This document shows positions 26,545 through 35,525 of a stretch of 64,000 nt of DNA, piece by piece (within the stretch, counting starts at the first letter, position 1; each line of letters begins with the position of its first letter). Origin of the DNA: Sinorhizobium alkalisoli. GTDB lineage: Bacteria > Pseudomonadota > Alphaproteobacteria > Rhizobiales > Rhizobiaceae. The DNA lies in the NCBI RefSeq assembly GCF_008932245.1, contig NZ_CP034909.1:2679001-2743000 (forward strand), given 5' to 3'. The notes beneath the pieces were generated by a model. It had not been told where the DNA came from. It made no database searches and saw nothing but the letters and a program-made list of their open reading frames with translations. The translations under genes and the position numbers were made by a program.

Positions 26545-29500
26545 TCATTCCCCAGGTGCCGGCGCCGGCGCCGCCGAGGGCGCGCGCTTCCTGCGCATCG
26601 ACCGCAGCGCCACATAAAAGACCGGCGTCAGGAACAGGCCGAGGAAGGTGACGCCGAGCATGCCGGAAAAGACCGCGGTTCCGAGCGACTGGCGCATCTC
26701 CGCGCCGGGCCCGGTCGCGATCACCAGCGGCACGACGCCGAGAATGAATGCAAAGGCCGTCATCAGGATCGGGCGCAATCTCAGCCGGCTCGCCTCGATC
26801 GCCGCCTCGATCGGCGTGAGACCCTCCTCCTCGCCCTGGCGCGCGAATTCGACGATGAGGATTGCGTTCTTGGCGGCAAGGCCGATAAGCACGATGAGGC
26901 CGATCTGCGTCAGCACATTATTGTCCATGCCACGAAGCGAGACTCCGACGAGAGCGGCGAGAACAGCGAGCGGCACGATCAGGATGATCGCCAGCGGCAG
27001 GACCCAGCTCTCATATTGCGCCGCGAGCGCCAGAAAGACGAAAATCACCGAGAGCGCGAAGATGAAGACGGCCGTGTTGCCGGTCTGTCGCTCCTGGAAG
27101 GCAAGCTCGGTCCATTCGAAGGTCGTGCCCTGCGGCAGGATCTCAGCTGCAAGCGCCTCCATCTTGTCGAGCGCGGCACCGGTCGAGACACCCGGCGCCG
27201 GGTTGCCCTGGACCGGCACGGATACATACATGTTGTAGCGCTGGACGAGAGCGGGCCCGCTTGTGTCGCGGATCTCGACCAGTGTTCCGAGCGGAACCAG
27301 CGCGCCGGAGGCGGAGCGCACCTTGAGTGCCAGGATGTCGTCCCGCTCCATGCGGTATTGCTGATCGGCCTGGGCACGGACCTGGTAGACCCGGCCGAAG
27401 GCGTTGAAATCGTTCACATAGGATGCGCCCAGATTGATCGACAGCGTTTCGAAGATGTTGGGAATCGGCACGTTCAGCGCCCGCGCCTTGTCACGGTCGA
27501 TCGCCAGGAAGAATTGCGGGCTCGAGGCGGAGAAGGTGGTGAAGACGCCTGTCAGGCCCTCGGTCTGGCTGGCGGCCCCCATCATCTGATAGGCAAGAGC
27601 CAGTGCGCGCCGCATGTCGGCGTTCTGGCGGTCCATGATCTGCATTTTGAAGCCGCCGGAATTGCCGATGCCGCGCACGGACGGCGGCGGCACGGCGATG
27701 ATGAAGGCCTCCTGTACGCTTTGCATCGCGCCGAAGATCTGGCCGATGACCCGGTCGGCACTTTGCCCATGTTCGAGCCGCTCCTCAAAGCTTTCGAACG
27801 GCGTGAAGATCACGCCGGAATTGCTGGCGTTCGTGAAGGTCGATCCATTGAAGCCGGCAAAGGCCACTGCGTCCCTGACGCCCGGCACGTCCCGTATCAT
27901 CGCCGACGCACGCTGGACAACGGCGTCGGTTCGCTCGAGCGAGGCACCCTCGGGGAGCTGGATGACGACGATGGCATAGCCTTGGTCCATCGTCGGGATG
28001 AATCCGCGCGGCACGACCTGCGCCATGTACCAGGTGGCGCCGAGCAGGCCGACGAAGACCAAGAGCACAGCGGCAATCGCGAGCCCTGTCCCGACCAGCC
28101 GGCGCACCACCCAGGCATAGCCGTCCGCCATACGGTCGAAACCGGTATTGAAGCCATCGGCGAGCCTTCGACCGAAGCGGCTCAGCGGATTGCGGCTTTC
28201 CTGCGCCTGATCGTCATGGGGGCGCAGGAGAATGGCCGCAAGCGCCGGCGACAAGGTCAGCGAATTGAACGCCGAGATCACGGTCGCAACAGCGATCGTG
28301 ACGGCGAACTGCAGGTAGAACTGGCCGGAAATGCCGGGGATGAAGGCGGTCGGCACGAAGACCGCGGTTAGTACCAGCGAGATCGCGATGACGGCCGCAC
28401 CCACCTCGTCCATCGTAACATGGGCTGCCTCGCGCGGCGTCATGCCCCGCGCGAGATTCCGCTCGACATTCTCGACCACGACGATCGCATCGTCGACCAC
28501 GATGCCGATTGCCAGCACCAGGCCGAAAAGCGTCAGCATGTTCAGCGAAAAGCCGAAGGCGAAAAGCACGGCGAAGGTGCCGATCAGCGAAACGGGAATG
28601 GCGACGATCGGAATGATCGCCGTGCGCCAGGACTGGAGGAAGACGACAACCACCAAGGCGACGAGAACCACCGCCTCGCCGATTGTCTTGTAGACCTCGT
28701 CGATCGATTCCGAGATGAACTCCGTCGGGTTGTAGATGATCCGGTATTCCAGTCCCTCTGGAAAGTCCCGTGAAAGATCCGCCATCGTCGCCTGAATCGC
28801 GTCCGCCGCGGCCAGCGCATTGGTGCCTGGACGCGAGAAGATCCCGAGTGCGACGGCGGGGCTGCCGTTCAGGTAGCTGTTGGTGACGTATTCGCGCGCG
28901 CCGAGTTCGACGCGTGCAACGTCCTGCAACTGCACCAGCCTGCCGTCCTCCGTCGCCTTGACGATCACATAGCGGAACTGGCGGGCGTCGCTGAAGCGGC
29001 CGTCCGTCGTCACCGTATATTGGAAGGCGGCGTCGCCCGACATCGGCGGGCCGCCGATCGCGCCGCCCGAGACCTGCACGTTCTGCTGGCGCAGCGCCTC
29101 GACGACATCGCCTGCGGTCATGCCGTAGGCCGAGAGCTTCTGCGGGTCGAGCCAGACGCGCAGTGCATATTCGCGCTCACCGAAGAGCGTGACGTCGCCC
29201 ACCCCGTCCAGCCGCACTAGCAAGTCGCGAATGCGCGTGCGCGCGTAGTTGGAGACATAGAGCTGGTCGTAGCGGTCGTTCGGCGACAGCAGGTGGACCA
29301 CCATCATCAGGTCCGGCGAGCTCTTTGAGGTGGTGACGCCGATGCGCCGCACGTCCTCGGGCAATCGCGGTTCGGCAATGGCGACGCGGTTCTGCACCAG
29401 CACCTGCGCCTGATCGAGATCCGCGCCGAGCTTGAAGGTGATCGTCAGCGCCATCGAGCCGTCCGCCGTCGAATAGGACGACATGTAGAGCATGTCCTCG

Positions 29501-29721
29501 ACGCCGTTGATCTGCTGCTCGAGCGGTGTCGCGACCGTATTGGCGACGGTCTCAGCATCCGCCCCGGGATAGGAGGCCCTGACGACGATGGTGGGCGGTG
29601 CGATTTCCGGATATTGTGCGACCGGAAGCTGGAAATACGCGATGCCGCCGACGATCAGAAGCACAATCGACAGCACCGAGGCGAAGATCGGCCGGTCGAC
29701 GAAGAAGTGCGCTAATCTCAT
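26545..29721 (-). CDS. RND multidrug efflux permease (AcrB/HAE1 family)
   Basis: Trimeric inner-membrane proton/drug antiporter. The 1058-residue protein starts LAHFFVDRPIFASVLSIVLLIVGG and shows the HAE1 features FPVAQYPEIAPP-like (LPVAQYPEIAPPTIVV), the proton-relay Asp pair in VVDDAIVVVENVER (about residues 405-410), and the TM10 lysine in LAAKNAILIVEFAR (about 940). Two large periplasmic loops and twelve helices are intact. Its start overlaps the adaptor stop by 4 bases (ATGA). No outer-membrane channel gene or local regulator is next to it, so it probably uses a TolC encoded elsewhere. Confidence 0.95.
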   Translation of the reverse strand: MRLAHFFVDRPIFASVLSIVLLIVGGIAYFQLPVAQYPEIAPPTIVVRASYPGADAETVANTVATPLEQQINGVEDMLYMSSYSTADGSMALTITFKLGADLDQAQVLVQNRVAIAEPRLPEDVRRIGVTTSKSSPDLMMVVHLLSPNDRYDQLYVSNYARTRIRDLLVRLDGVGDVTLFGEREYALRVWLDPQKLSAYGMTAGDVVEALRQQNVQVSGGAIGGPPMSGDAAFQYTVTTDGRFSDARQFRYVIVKATEDGRLVQLQDVARVELGAREYVTNSYLNGSPAVALGIFSRPGTNALAAADAIQATMADLSRDFPEGLEYRIIYNPTEFISESIDEVYKTIGEAVVLVALVVVVFLQSWRTAIIPIVAIPVSLIGTFAVLFAFGFSLNMLTLFGLVLAIGIVVDDAIVVVENVERNLARGMTPREAAHVTMDEVGAAVIAISLVLTAVFVPTAFIPGISGQFYLQFAVTIAVATVISAFNSLTLSPALAAILLRPHDDQAQESRNPLSRFGRRLADGFNTGFDRMADGYAWVVRRLVGTGLAIAAVLLVFVGLLGATWYMAQVVPRGFIPTMDQGYAIVVIQLPEGASLERTDAVVQRASAMIRDVPGVRDAVAFAGFNGSTFTNASNSGVIFTPFESFEERLEHGQSADRVIGQIFGAMQSVQEAFIIAVPPPSVRGIGNSGGFKMQIMDRQNADMRRALALAYQMMGAASQTEGLTGVFTTFSASSPQFFLAIDRDKARALNVPIPNIFETLSINLGASYVNDFNAFGRVYQVRAQADQQYRMERDDILALKVRSASGALVPLGTLVEIRDTSGPALVQRYNMYVSVPVQGNPAPGVSTGAALDKMEALAAEILPQGTTFEWTELAFQERQTGNTAVFIFALSVIFVFLALAAQYESWVLPLAIILIVPLAVLAALVGVSLRGMDNNVLTQIGLIVLIGLAAKNAILIVEFARQGEEEGLTPIEAAIEASRLRLRPILMTAFAFILGVVPLVIATGPGAEMRQSLGTAVFSGMLGVTFLGLFLTPVFYVALRSMRRKRAPSAAPAPAPGE

Positions 29722-30875
29722 TGCTGAGCCTCCGCCGATTGCGCCGACTCCTGCGGCAGCTCGATGAGCTCCGGCTTCACCTTGACCCCGGGGCGCACCC
29801 GCATGAGCCCGTTGACCACGATCGTTTCGTTACCCGTCATGCCGCTGCGGATGACGCGGTAGCCGTGCAGCCGCGGACCAAGGCGCACCGGCTTTGTGGT
29901 GACGCTACCGTCCTCGCCGACGACATAGACGACCCTTTCGTTCTGGTCGGCGGCGATCGCTTCATCCGGGATGAGGATCGCCTGATAGGTGTCGGAACCC
30001 TCGACCTCCACGCGTCCGAACAGGCCCGGCTGGAGAATGAGACTCGGGTTGGAGAACCGCGCGCGCAGGCGCATAGTGCCCGTCTGGTTGTCCACCCGGT
30101 TTTCCGAGAAGTCGAGGTTGCCTTCGAAGGGCGCCTCGTTGGCGTCTGCGATCGTCACCAGGACCGAGAGCGATCCGGCCCCCTCCTGCAGCGCACTGCC
30201 CCGCTCGCGGGCGGTGCGGGCATAGGCCAGCACCCGGCGCTCGTCGACGTCGAAATAAAAATCGATCGGATCGAGCGAGACTATGGTCGTCAGCACCGTC
30301 TGATCCGCCTGAACGAGATTGCCCGGCGAAAGCAGCCGCCGGTCGACGCGGCCGGTGATGGGCGCGGTGATCGTCGTATATTCCAGATCGAGCCGGGCCC
30401 GATCCACTGCGGCCTGTGCTCCGCGGACATTGGCCTGCGCAGCGAGCAGCGCGCGGCGGTCATCGTCAAGCTTGGAGACAGAGAGCGTGCCGGTGCCGGC
30501 AAGCGATTCCGTCCGTTTGAACTGGGCTTCGGCGTAGGCGAGCGTCGACTCCGCCGAGGTGAGCGTCGCCTCCGCCTGCGAAAGCGCCATGGTGAACGGG
30601 CGCTGGTCGATCATGAAGAGCTTGTCGCCCTGCTTCACCATCGCACCGTCGGTGAAGAAAACCCGATCGAGATAGCCGCCGACGCGAGAGCGGACCGAAA
30701 CCTCGTCGACCGCCTCGAAGCGGCCGATGAACTCGTCCGCGTCGATGACGTCGCGCACCACGGGCTTGGCGACCGTCACCGTCGGCAGTTGCGCATCTTG
30801 CGCGCCTGCGGATCCCGCGATGAGAAAGGAGATGGAAAGGCCGACGATCGCCGGCAGGCGCCATTTTCGCAACAT
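29718..30875 (-). CDS. RND efflux periplasmic adaptor (membrane fusion protein)
   Basis: Links the RND pump to an outer-membrane channel. The 385-residue protein has a Sec signal ending near AGAQ without a lipobox Cys, unlike AcrA. It then has a biotinyl-lipoyl-like half (SVRSRVGGYLDRVFFTDGAMVKQGDKLFMID), an alpha-hairpin with many Ala and Glu (about 90-150), the second lipoyl half (LEYTTITAPITGRVDRRLLSPGNLV) and beta-barrel and membrane-proximal domains. It is first in a two-gene operon with the permease. Confidence 0.94.
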   Translation of the reverse strand: MLRKWRLPAIVGLSISFLIAGSAGAQDAQLPTVTVAKPVVRDVIDADEFIGRFEAVDEVSVRSRVGGYLDRVFFTDGAMVKQGDKLFMIDQRPFTMALSQAEATLTSAESTLAYAEAQFKRTESLAGTGTLSVSKLDDDRRALLAAQANVRGAQAAVDRARLDLEYTTITAPITGRVDRRLLSPGNLVQADQTVLTTIVSLDPIDFYFDVDERRVLAYARTARERGSALQEGAGSLSVLVTIADANEAPFEGNLDFSENRVDNQTGTMRLRARFSNPSLILQPGLFGRVEVEGSDTYQAILIPDEAIAADQNERVVYVVGEDGSVTTKPVRLGPRLHGYRVIRSGMTGNETIVVNGLMRVRPGVKVKPELIELPQESAQSAEAQQ

Positions 30876-31226
30876 GACCGCTCTCCAGACACTTGACCAT
30901 CAAGTCGCCCGGCGGGGTTAAATCGGTTGCCGTGGCGACATTTCGGACCCGTGGCATTCACCACCGGCGGTACCAGAGCAACCGTACAACTGCCTGCGGC
31001 TTCAAACCGCTCTCGGCCCTGGCTTTTCGATCTACATGGAAACTTGCGAACAGCGGCCGCTCTGAACGGCTCTGATTTTGGGAGCTAACCTGCCACTATT
31101 CGCAATGACTGTCACTTGGAAAAAGCCAACCGACAGGAGACGGCGCGCAGTTGCCAAGCGCCTGTCCGACGGGAGGGGCCACGCGAAACAGTTGAATATC
31201 AACCGGATGCCGCGCGGACTCGTGTC
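30876..31226. other. 351-base region upstream of the RND operon
   Basis: No gene is convincing here. A short inverted repeat ACTTG-N5-CAAGT (30891-30905) lies 16 bases before the adaptor start and could be a repressor operator. The rest shows no clear terminator for the adaptor-side promoter and no RNA structure I can identify. Confidence 0.35.
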
Positions 31227-32051
31227 CTATAACCAGAACTCGGGAATCGTCTCGCCGAGCCTCGGCCCCAGCCTCAGCGGTGCAATCTTTTCGGCGAGGC
31301 CCGTGCGGTCGGAAATCTCGATACCGACGCCGCAGATGGTGGCGGGACCGGAGGCCGCCTCGAAGCGGCCCTTGGGCATCTTCGAGATGAAGCGATTGAG
31401 CGGCTCCTCCTTATCCATGCCGAGCGAGGAATCGTAGTCGCCGCACATGCCGGCATCGCTGATATAGCCGGTGCCGCCATTGAGTATCTGATGGTCGGCG
31501 GTCGGCACATGGGTGTGCGTGCCGACGACGAGGCTGGCGCGACCGTCGACGAAGTGGCCGAAACATTGTTTCTCACTCGTCGCTTCGGCGTGGAAATCAA
31601 AAACGACGGCATCGGCCTGCTCGCCGAGCGGGCAAGCCTCGAGGATCGCCTCGGCGCAAGTGAAGGGGTCGTCTAGTTCAGGATGCATGAACACCCGGCC
31701 CATTACATTGGCGACGAGCACGCGGGCACCGTTGCGGGCGAAATAGAGATTGGAGCCACGTCCGGGCGTGCCGGCCGGGTAGTTCGCCGGGCGCAGGAAC
31801 TGGTCATGCCGCTCGCAGAAAACCACCGCCTCCTTCTGGTCCCAGACATGGTTGCCGGTCGTCACCACATCGGCGCCGGCATTGATCGTCTCCAGGAAGA
31901 TCTCCTCGGTGATACCGAAACCGCCGGCGGCGTTCTCGCCATTGACGACCACGAAATCGAGTTTCAGGTCGCCGATCAGCCCCGGGAGGCGCTCCCAGAC
32001 CGCCGTGCGGCCCGTCTTGCCTACCAGATCTCCCAGAAACAGAAGTCGCAT
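31227..32051 (-). CDS. YmdB-family metallophosphodiesterase
   Basis: TIGR00282-type metallophosphoesterase; Bacillus YmdB hydrolyses 2',3'- and 3',5'-cyclic nucleotides. The 274 residues carry the whole motif set: FLGDLVGKTGR, VNGENAAGGFG, TTGNHVWDQKE, FDFHAEATSEK and VVGTHTHVPTAD. It is 16 bases downstream of the 5-formyl-THF cyclo-ligase gene on the same strand, an arrangement common in rhizobia. The physiological substrate is not known. Confidence 0.92.
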   Translation of the reverse strand: MRLLFLGDLVGKTGRTAVWERLPGLIGDLKLDFVVVNGENAAGGFGITEEIFLETINAGADVVTTGNHVWDQKEAVVFCERHDQFLRPANYPAGTPGRGSNLYFARNGARVLVANVMGRVFMHPELDDPFTCAEAILEACPLGEQADAVVFDFHAEATSEKQCFGHFVDGRASLVVGTHTHVPTADHQILNGGTGYISDAGMCGDYDSSLGMDKEEPLNRFISKMPKGRFEAASGPATICGVGIEISDRTGLAEKIAPLRLGPRLGETIPEFWL

Positions 32052-32067
32052 TGCCGTTCAATCCCGC

Positions 32068-32640
32068 TCAAAAATGCCGGAAACCGCTTTCCGTGAGCAC
32101 GGCGTCCAGCGCCACGTCATGCGGTTCAGCCGGCACTGATGCCACTTCCTGGCAGTCGAATGCAATCCCGATCAGCCGCGGCATGTGACCTTTGCCGCGC
32201 AAACGGTCGATTGCCCGGTCGTAGTAGCCGGCGCCGTAACCGATCCGATGGCCGGTCGCATCGAAAGCGGAAAGCGGCACCAGCATGATATCCGGATCGA
32301 TTTCCGGCGCATCCGGGCCGGGCCCGGTCGTGCCGAACCCGGTTTCGACCACCGCGACACCATCGACGAGCTCACGGAAGACGATCGTCTTCTTGTCCAG
32401 GATGACCGGCAGGCACAGCCGGGCGCCGCGGTCCCTGAGCCGGACCATCAACGGACGGATGTCGGCCTCCGAGCGGATCGGCCAGAACCCCGAGACCACA
32501 TGGCCGGGATCGAGCGCGATGACCTCGGCCGCGTGATCGGCCATGGCAAGGCTCGCCTCGATGCGAACCTCCGCCGGCATCGCGTCACGCAGGGCGAGAC
32601 GCTCATTCCTCAGCGCGGCCTTCAAGTCCTTTGGCGACAT
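32068..32640 (-). CDS. 5-formyltetrahydrofolate cyclo-ligase
   Basis: Converts 5-formyl-THF to 5,10-methenyl-THF with ATP, returning a stored folate form. The 190-residue protein shows the family end block MLVPLSAFDATGHRIGYGAGYYDRAI and an N-terminal basic helix (LRNERLALRDAM). I start at MSPKDLKAAL (32640), preceded by GGAGGGGG at good spacing; reading stays open far upstream but contains no family sequence. As in many bacteria it is near the 6S RNA gene on the same strand, but about 1.6 kb with two other genes separates them here. Confidence 0.93.
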   Translation of the reverse strand: MSPKDLKAALRNERLALRDAMPAEVRIEASLAMADHAAEVIALDPGHVVSGFWPIRSEADIRPLMVRLRDRGARLCLPVILDKKTIVFRELVDGVAVVETGFGTTGPGPDAPEIDPDIMLVPLSAFDATGHRIGYGAGYYDRAIDRLRGKGHMPRLIGIAFDCQEVASVPAEPHDVALDAVLTESGFRHF

Positions 32641-32974
32641 CGAGCGCCCCCTCCATGGCATGTCCGATCCTGCAACCGAGTAGCGCAAGCCGCCCCCGGC
32701 TGGAACCATGTCGCCGTCGCTTTTGCAACATTTCGCGACAAAGCTCCACCCTTCCCGTCTCGACACGAGCTCGGGAGTTGCGGCCAGAGGACGTTGCGGG
32801 CCGCCTCGGATGCGAGAAATGGGCGGTTCAAGCCGTTGCCGGGCAAAATTGGCACGTCGGTCGAAACTGACATCCCGCTCGAACGCATCGACGAGGCGCT
32901 TCAGGACGTGATGCGGGGTTCGAGGCGCGCAATCCTGCGGAAGCCATGTGCGCGACGTCCGGCTCGGGCTGATC
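32641..32974. other. 334-base gap before the cyclo-ligase gene
   Basis: Open reading continues in several frames because of high GC, but none shows family features or a good start. The region probably carries the end of the DUF1127 transcript and the promoter of the cyclo-ligase-ymdB pair. I see no stable terminator. Confidence 0.4.
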
Positions 32975-33196
32975 TCATAGCATCCAATGGGTCTGACGAA
33001 GCGGCTGCTGGACGCAGCCGCCCCCATGAAGCGCGTCCGCGATACCGGCTTCTGCGGTGAGGCGAGGGTCACGCCGGCGGAGAAGGAGAGCCCATTCGGC
33101 CCGTATCGCAAACCGGAGGCGCCAACGCCAAAGCGCGCCCTCGAGTGGTGTCGAACGGCGGACGTTGCGAAATGCTGGGGCAACCAGGACACCCAT
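32975..33196 (-). CDS. Small Arg-rich DUF1127-like protein
   Basis: A 73-residue basic protein. Its centre, ALWRWRLRFAIRAEW, followed by LLLRRRDPRLTAEAGIADA, resembles the DUF1127 pattern (R-W-R...R-x-E/L...D-x-R-L-x-D-I-G-L). In alphaproteobacteria some DUF1127 proteins bind RNA and affect phosphate or carbon metabolism. The ATG at 33196 has AGAGGTGA six bases upstream, a strong ribosome site. It is divergent from a LysR regulator 95 bases away, a pairing I know from other rhizobia. The match is loose, so the family call is moderate. Confidence 0.6.
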   Translation of the reverse strand: MGVLVAPAFRNVRRSTPLEGALWRWRLRFAIRAEWALLLRRRDPRLTAEAGIADALHGGGCVQQPLRQTHWML

Positions 33197-33291
33197 GGCG
33201 ATCACCTCTGATGATTGCGGCGCCCTCATTTTCGACTGCGCATTGACATGCGGCAAACGAATTGCGAACATGCCTGTCATCAATTTTCCTA

Positions 33292-34212
33292 ATGGTGAAC
33301 CGGGTGTCGATCCCCCTTGACAGCGAATTGCTCAGGACCTTTCTGGCAGTCGCCGAGGCCGGCAATCTCACGCGGGCTGCCGATACGGTCCGGCGTACGC
33401 AATCCGCCGTCAGCATGCAGGTCAAGAGGCTGGAGGAACTGATTGGTCTGCCGCTGTTCGAGCGTCATTCCCGCGGCGTGGTGCCGACGGCGCATGGCCG
33501 GCGCCTCGTCGACAACGCACGGCGGATCGTTTCGCTGCTTGACGATACGGCGGCGGCGATGCGGCAGCCGGCCCTCGGAGGCTCGGTCCGGATCGGGATC
33601 TCGGAGGAATATATCAACTCCGCACTGCCGAGGGCGCTCGGCGCCTTTGCGGCCATCCATCCCGACGTCGAGATAACCGTGCACCAGGGAACCTCGATGT
33701 CCAATCTGGCGGCGCTCGAAGCCGGCGAGATCGACATTGCCGTCGTGTTCGAGCCGGGCGGTAGGAGCCGAAACGAAGTGCTCATGATCGATCCCACGGT
33801 CTGGGTGACCTCCGACCAGCACGCAACCCATGAACGCCAACCACTGCCGATCGCAACCTATACTTATATCGAAGGCGGGTGGTGCGATGATCTTGCCATG
33901 CGGAACCTGAAGCAACGCCGAATAGAGAGCCGCATTGCCTTCGTAAGCCGCACGACCAGCGGCCTGATTGCGGCCGTCCTATCGGGACTGGCCGTAGCGC
34001 CGCTGTCGCGCAGCGTCATTCCGCCCGATTGCCGCGAGCTCACCGAGACTGACGGCTTCGGCATCATCGACCTGTCCAAGGTCGTGCTACGGACAAGGAC
34101 GGACAAGCGATCGCAAGCGGTCGATGCGATGTCAGACGCTCTTCGCCGCGCCTTTCGGGGACCGAACGAAGCTGAAAGAGAAGTTGTGCGATCCACGACG
34201 ACCGATGGATAG
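33292..34212 (+). CDS. LysR-family transcriptional regulator
   Basis: LysR-type regulator of 306 residues. The N-terminal helix-turn-helix is LLRTFLAVAEAGNLTRAADTVRRTQSAVSMQVKRLEE (residues about 11-47), followed by the linker helix and a periplasmic-binding-like effector domain (about 85-290). I chose the ATG at 33292; GTG codons at 33295 and 33304 are alternatives, and the more upstream in-frame start would add nonconserved residues. It points away from the DUF1127-like gene and ends head-on against the 6S RNA gene. Confidence 0.88.
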   Translation: MVNRVSIPLDSELLRTFLAVAEAGNLTRAADTVRRTQSAVSMQVKRLEELIGLPLFERHSRGVVPTAHGRRLVDNARRIVSLLDDTAAAMRQPALGGSVRIGISEEYINSALPRALGAFAAIHPDVEITVHQGTSMSNLAALEAGEIDIAVVFEPGGRSRNEVLMIDPTVWVTSDQHATHERQPLPIATYTYIEGGWCDDLAMRNLKQRRIESRIAFVSRTTSGLIAAVLSGLAVAPLSRSVIPPDCRELTETDGFGIIDLSKVVLRTRTDKRSQAVDAMSDALRRAFRGPNEAEREVVRSTTTDG

Positions 34213-34347
34213 TTTACGATCCCGGGTACCTACTAGGTAGGTGGGCGCCGTATGTCCGAACCCACGGGTCCGGCCAGGGACAGCTCCCTTGAGATCGTGT
34301 ATGGCCCCGGGGATTGTGGTTCCTGTCGGGAAGCGCAGACCGCGCGG
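34213..34347 (-). ncRNA. ssrS: 6S RNA (ssrS)
   Basis: Regulatory RNA that mimics an open promoter and binds housekeeping RNA polymerase. On the minus strand the sequence has the expected parts: a 5' arm (GCCGCGCGGTCTGCGC), a central bubble, an inner arm GAACCAC/GTGGGTTC, an apical stem CCGGGGCC/GGCC with small hairpin AGGGAGCTGTCCCT, and the 3' arm ending ACGGCGCCCACC. A -10 CTATAT (34351-34356) sets the 5' end near 34345. It lies between zapA and, further on, the folate cyclo-ligase gene on the same strand, the known 6S neighbourhood. The 3' end is uncertain; a small hairpin ACCTAC-CTA-GTAGGT (34228-34242) follows. Confidence 0.72.
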
Positions 34348-34350
34348 CAG

Positions 34351-34380
34351 ATATAGAACGTCTTCGGCGCTTTCGCCAGA
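34351..34380 (-). promoter_or_regulatory. Promoter of 6S RNA
   Basis: On the minus strand the -10 CTATAT occupies 34351-34356, an exact match to the Sinorhizobium consensus. A weak -35 (TCTGGC, 34375-34380) is 18 bases upstream. Confidence 0.5.
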
Positions 34381-34446
34381 GCGGGATTTGCGAATGCCGC
34401 TGAATTTGATCCGGAAGCCGAGCTTCCGCGCGCCGGCGCACCAATA

Positions 34447-34821
34447 TCAGTTGGCGGACGTCGGGCGGCCGTTGAGCCTGGCTACGACGGCGTGGATCTG
34501 CGCCGTCACCTCCCCGAGAGCCGCTGCGACCGCTTCCTCATTGCGCATCTGGTCGGAAACTTGCGTCTCGCGGCTCGTCTTGAGGCTCTCGACCTCGGCC
34601 TCGAGGGTATTCAGCCGCCGGTCGACCTCGCTCAGTTCGTCCATCACCATGATGCCCGCCATGACCGTCAGCCTGAGATCGCCGATCTCGCCGAACTGCC
34701 CCCGGAGATGGCCGACATATCGATCGAACCTGGCGGCGAGTTCGCTCAAATGGTCCTCCTGCCCCTCCTCGCAGGCCATCCGGTAAGCCTTGCCGTCGAT
34801 CGTCACCGTCACCTGTGCCAT
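34447..34821 (-). CDS. zapA: Cell division protein ZapA
   Basis: Small cytosolic protein that bundles FtsZ filaments. The 124 residues start MAQVTVTIDGKAYRMACEEGQEDHLSELAARFDRYV, the ZapA globular head, followed by LRLTVMAGIMVMDEL and a C-terminal coiled coil (LEAEVESLKTSRETQVSDQM). It is 12 bases downstream of a coiled-coil DUF4164 gene and about 100 bases upstream of the 6S RNA, a conserved alphaproteobacterial arrangement. Confidence 0.93.
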   Translation of the reverse strand: MAQVTVTIDGKAYRMACEEGQEDHLSELAARFDRYVGHLRGQFGEIGDLRLTVMAGIMVMDELSEVDRRLNTLEAEVESLKTSRETQVSDQMRNEEAVAAALGEVTAQIHAVVARLNGRPTSAN

Positions 34822-34833
34822 GCTTCAAGAACC

Positions 34834-35103
34834 TCAGCGATCCAGCACTGCCCGAATGGTCTCCATTGCCGTGACCAGCCGGCGGGAAACCTCGCGATTG
34901 ACTTCTTCCAGGCGGTTGGCCCGGAATTGCGACTGGTCGAGCTCCTGCGCCAGACGCGACCGGTCCGTATTGACCCGCCGCACTTCGTCCTCGAACTCGC
35001 CCACGTCCCTTTCCTTGTCAAAACGGCCGTCCAGCGCGATCTCAAGAGATTGGACTGCGTTCTGCAACTCCTCGATCGCTGCCTTTACCGTCTTTGCCGG
35101 CAT
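34834..35103 (-). CDS. DUF4164 coiled-coil protein
   Basis: An 89-residue protein that is almost entirely heptad-like coiled coil (LQNAVQSLEIALDGRF, then LAQELDQSQFRANRLEEVNREV). It matches the rhizobial DUF4164 family, always near zapA. A ZapB-like role in assisting ZapA is plausible from shape and position but unproven. It is first of a two-gene minus-strand operon with zapA. Confidence 0.85.
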   Translation of the reverse strand: MPAKTVKAAIEELQNAVQSLEIALDGRFDKERDVGEFEDEVRRVNTDRSRLAQELDQSQFRANRLEEVNREVSRRLVTAMETIRAVLDR

Positions 35104-35525
35104 CCTTCCGAAACCTCACGAGCGCGGGATGGGAGACTGTGGACCGCCTCCTCATGCCTTGAACCAGGTGGCAGAGCTCCGTATGTCCGTCGGAACATGA
35201 TCGGCAAACAGCCCTGCGCTCCGAATCGCCGGCGCAACCGACCGTATCGGAACATCCTTTTTAAACCCATTCCCCAACTCTCAACAATGCCGGGCGGAGC
35301 AATTGCTCGAGGCAAGCTGTGGATGGCCGAATCGGACCTGGAAAGTCGCCTCCTGAGACCGCATCGCCACGCGCGGAACGGGGCGCAAAAGTTCGCCGCC
35401 ATCCCGTCGCGGAAGGCCTGAATTTGTTGACTCGCGCGGCGCACCTGCTATGTGTCGGGCCGCTTCTCATACGGTCTTTGGAGGATTAGAGACCGTCCCT
35501 GACCACCGAACCAAACGGAACAGTC
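35104..35525. other. Divergent promoter region, DUF4164-zapA and tkt
   Basis: This 422-base region between divergent genes has no convincing open frame. It holds a good plus-strand promoter for tkt near its right end; a promoter for the zapA operon must lie on the left, but I cannot pick it out. Confidence 0.45.
35426..35453 (+). promoter_or_regulatory. Candidate promoter of tkt
   Basis: GTTGAC (35426-35431) and CTATGT (35448-35453) are 16 bases apart, close to the Sinorhizobium consensus. The predicted transcript start is about 65 bases before the tkt ATG. Confidence 0.55.
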
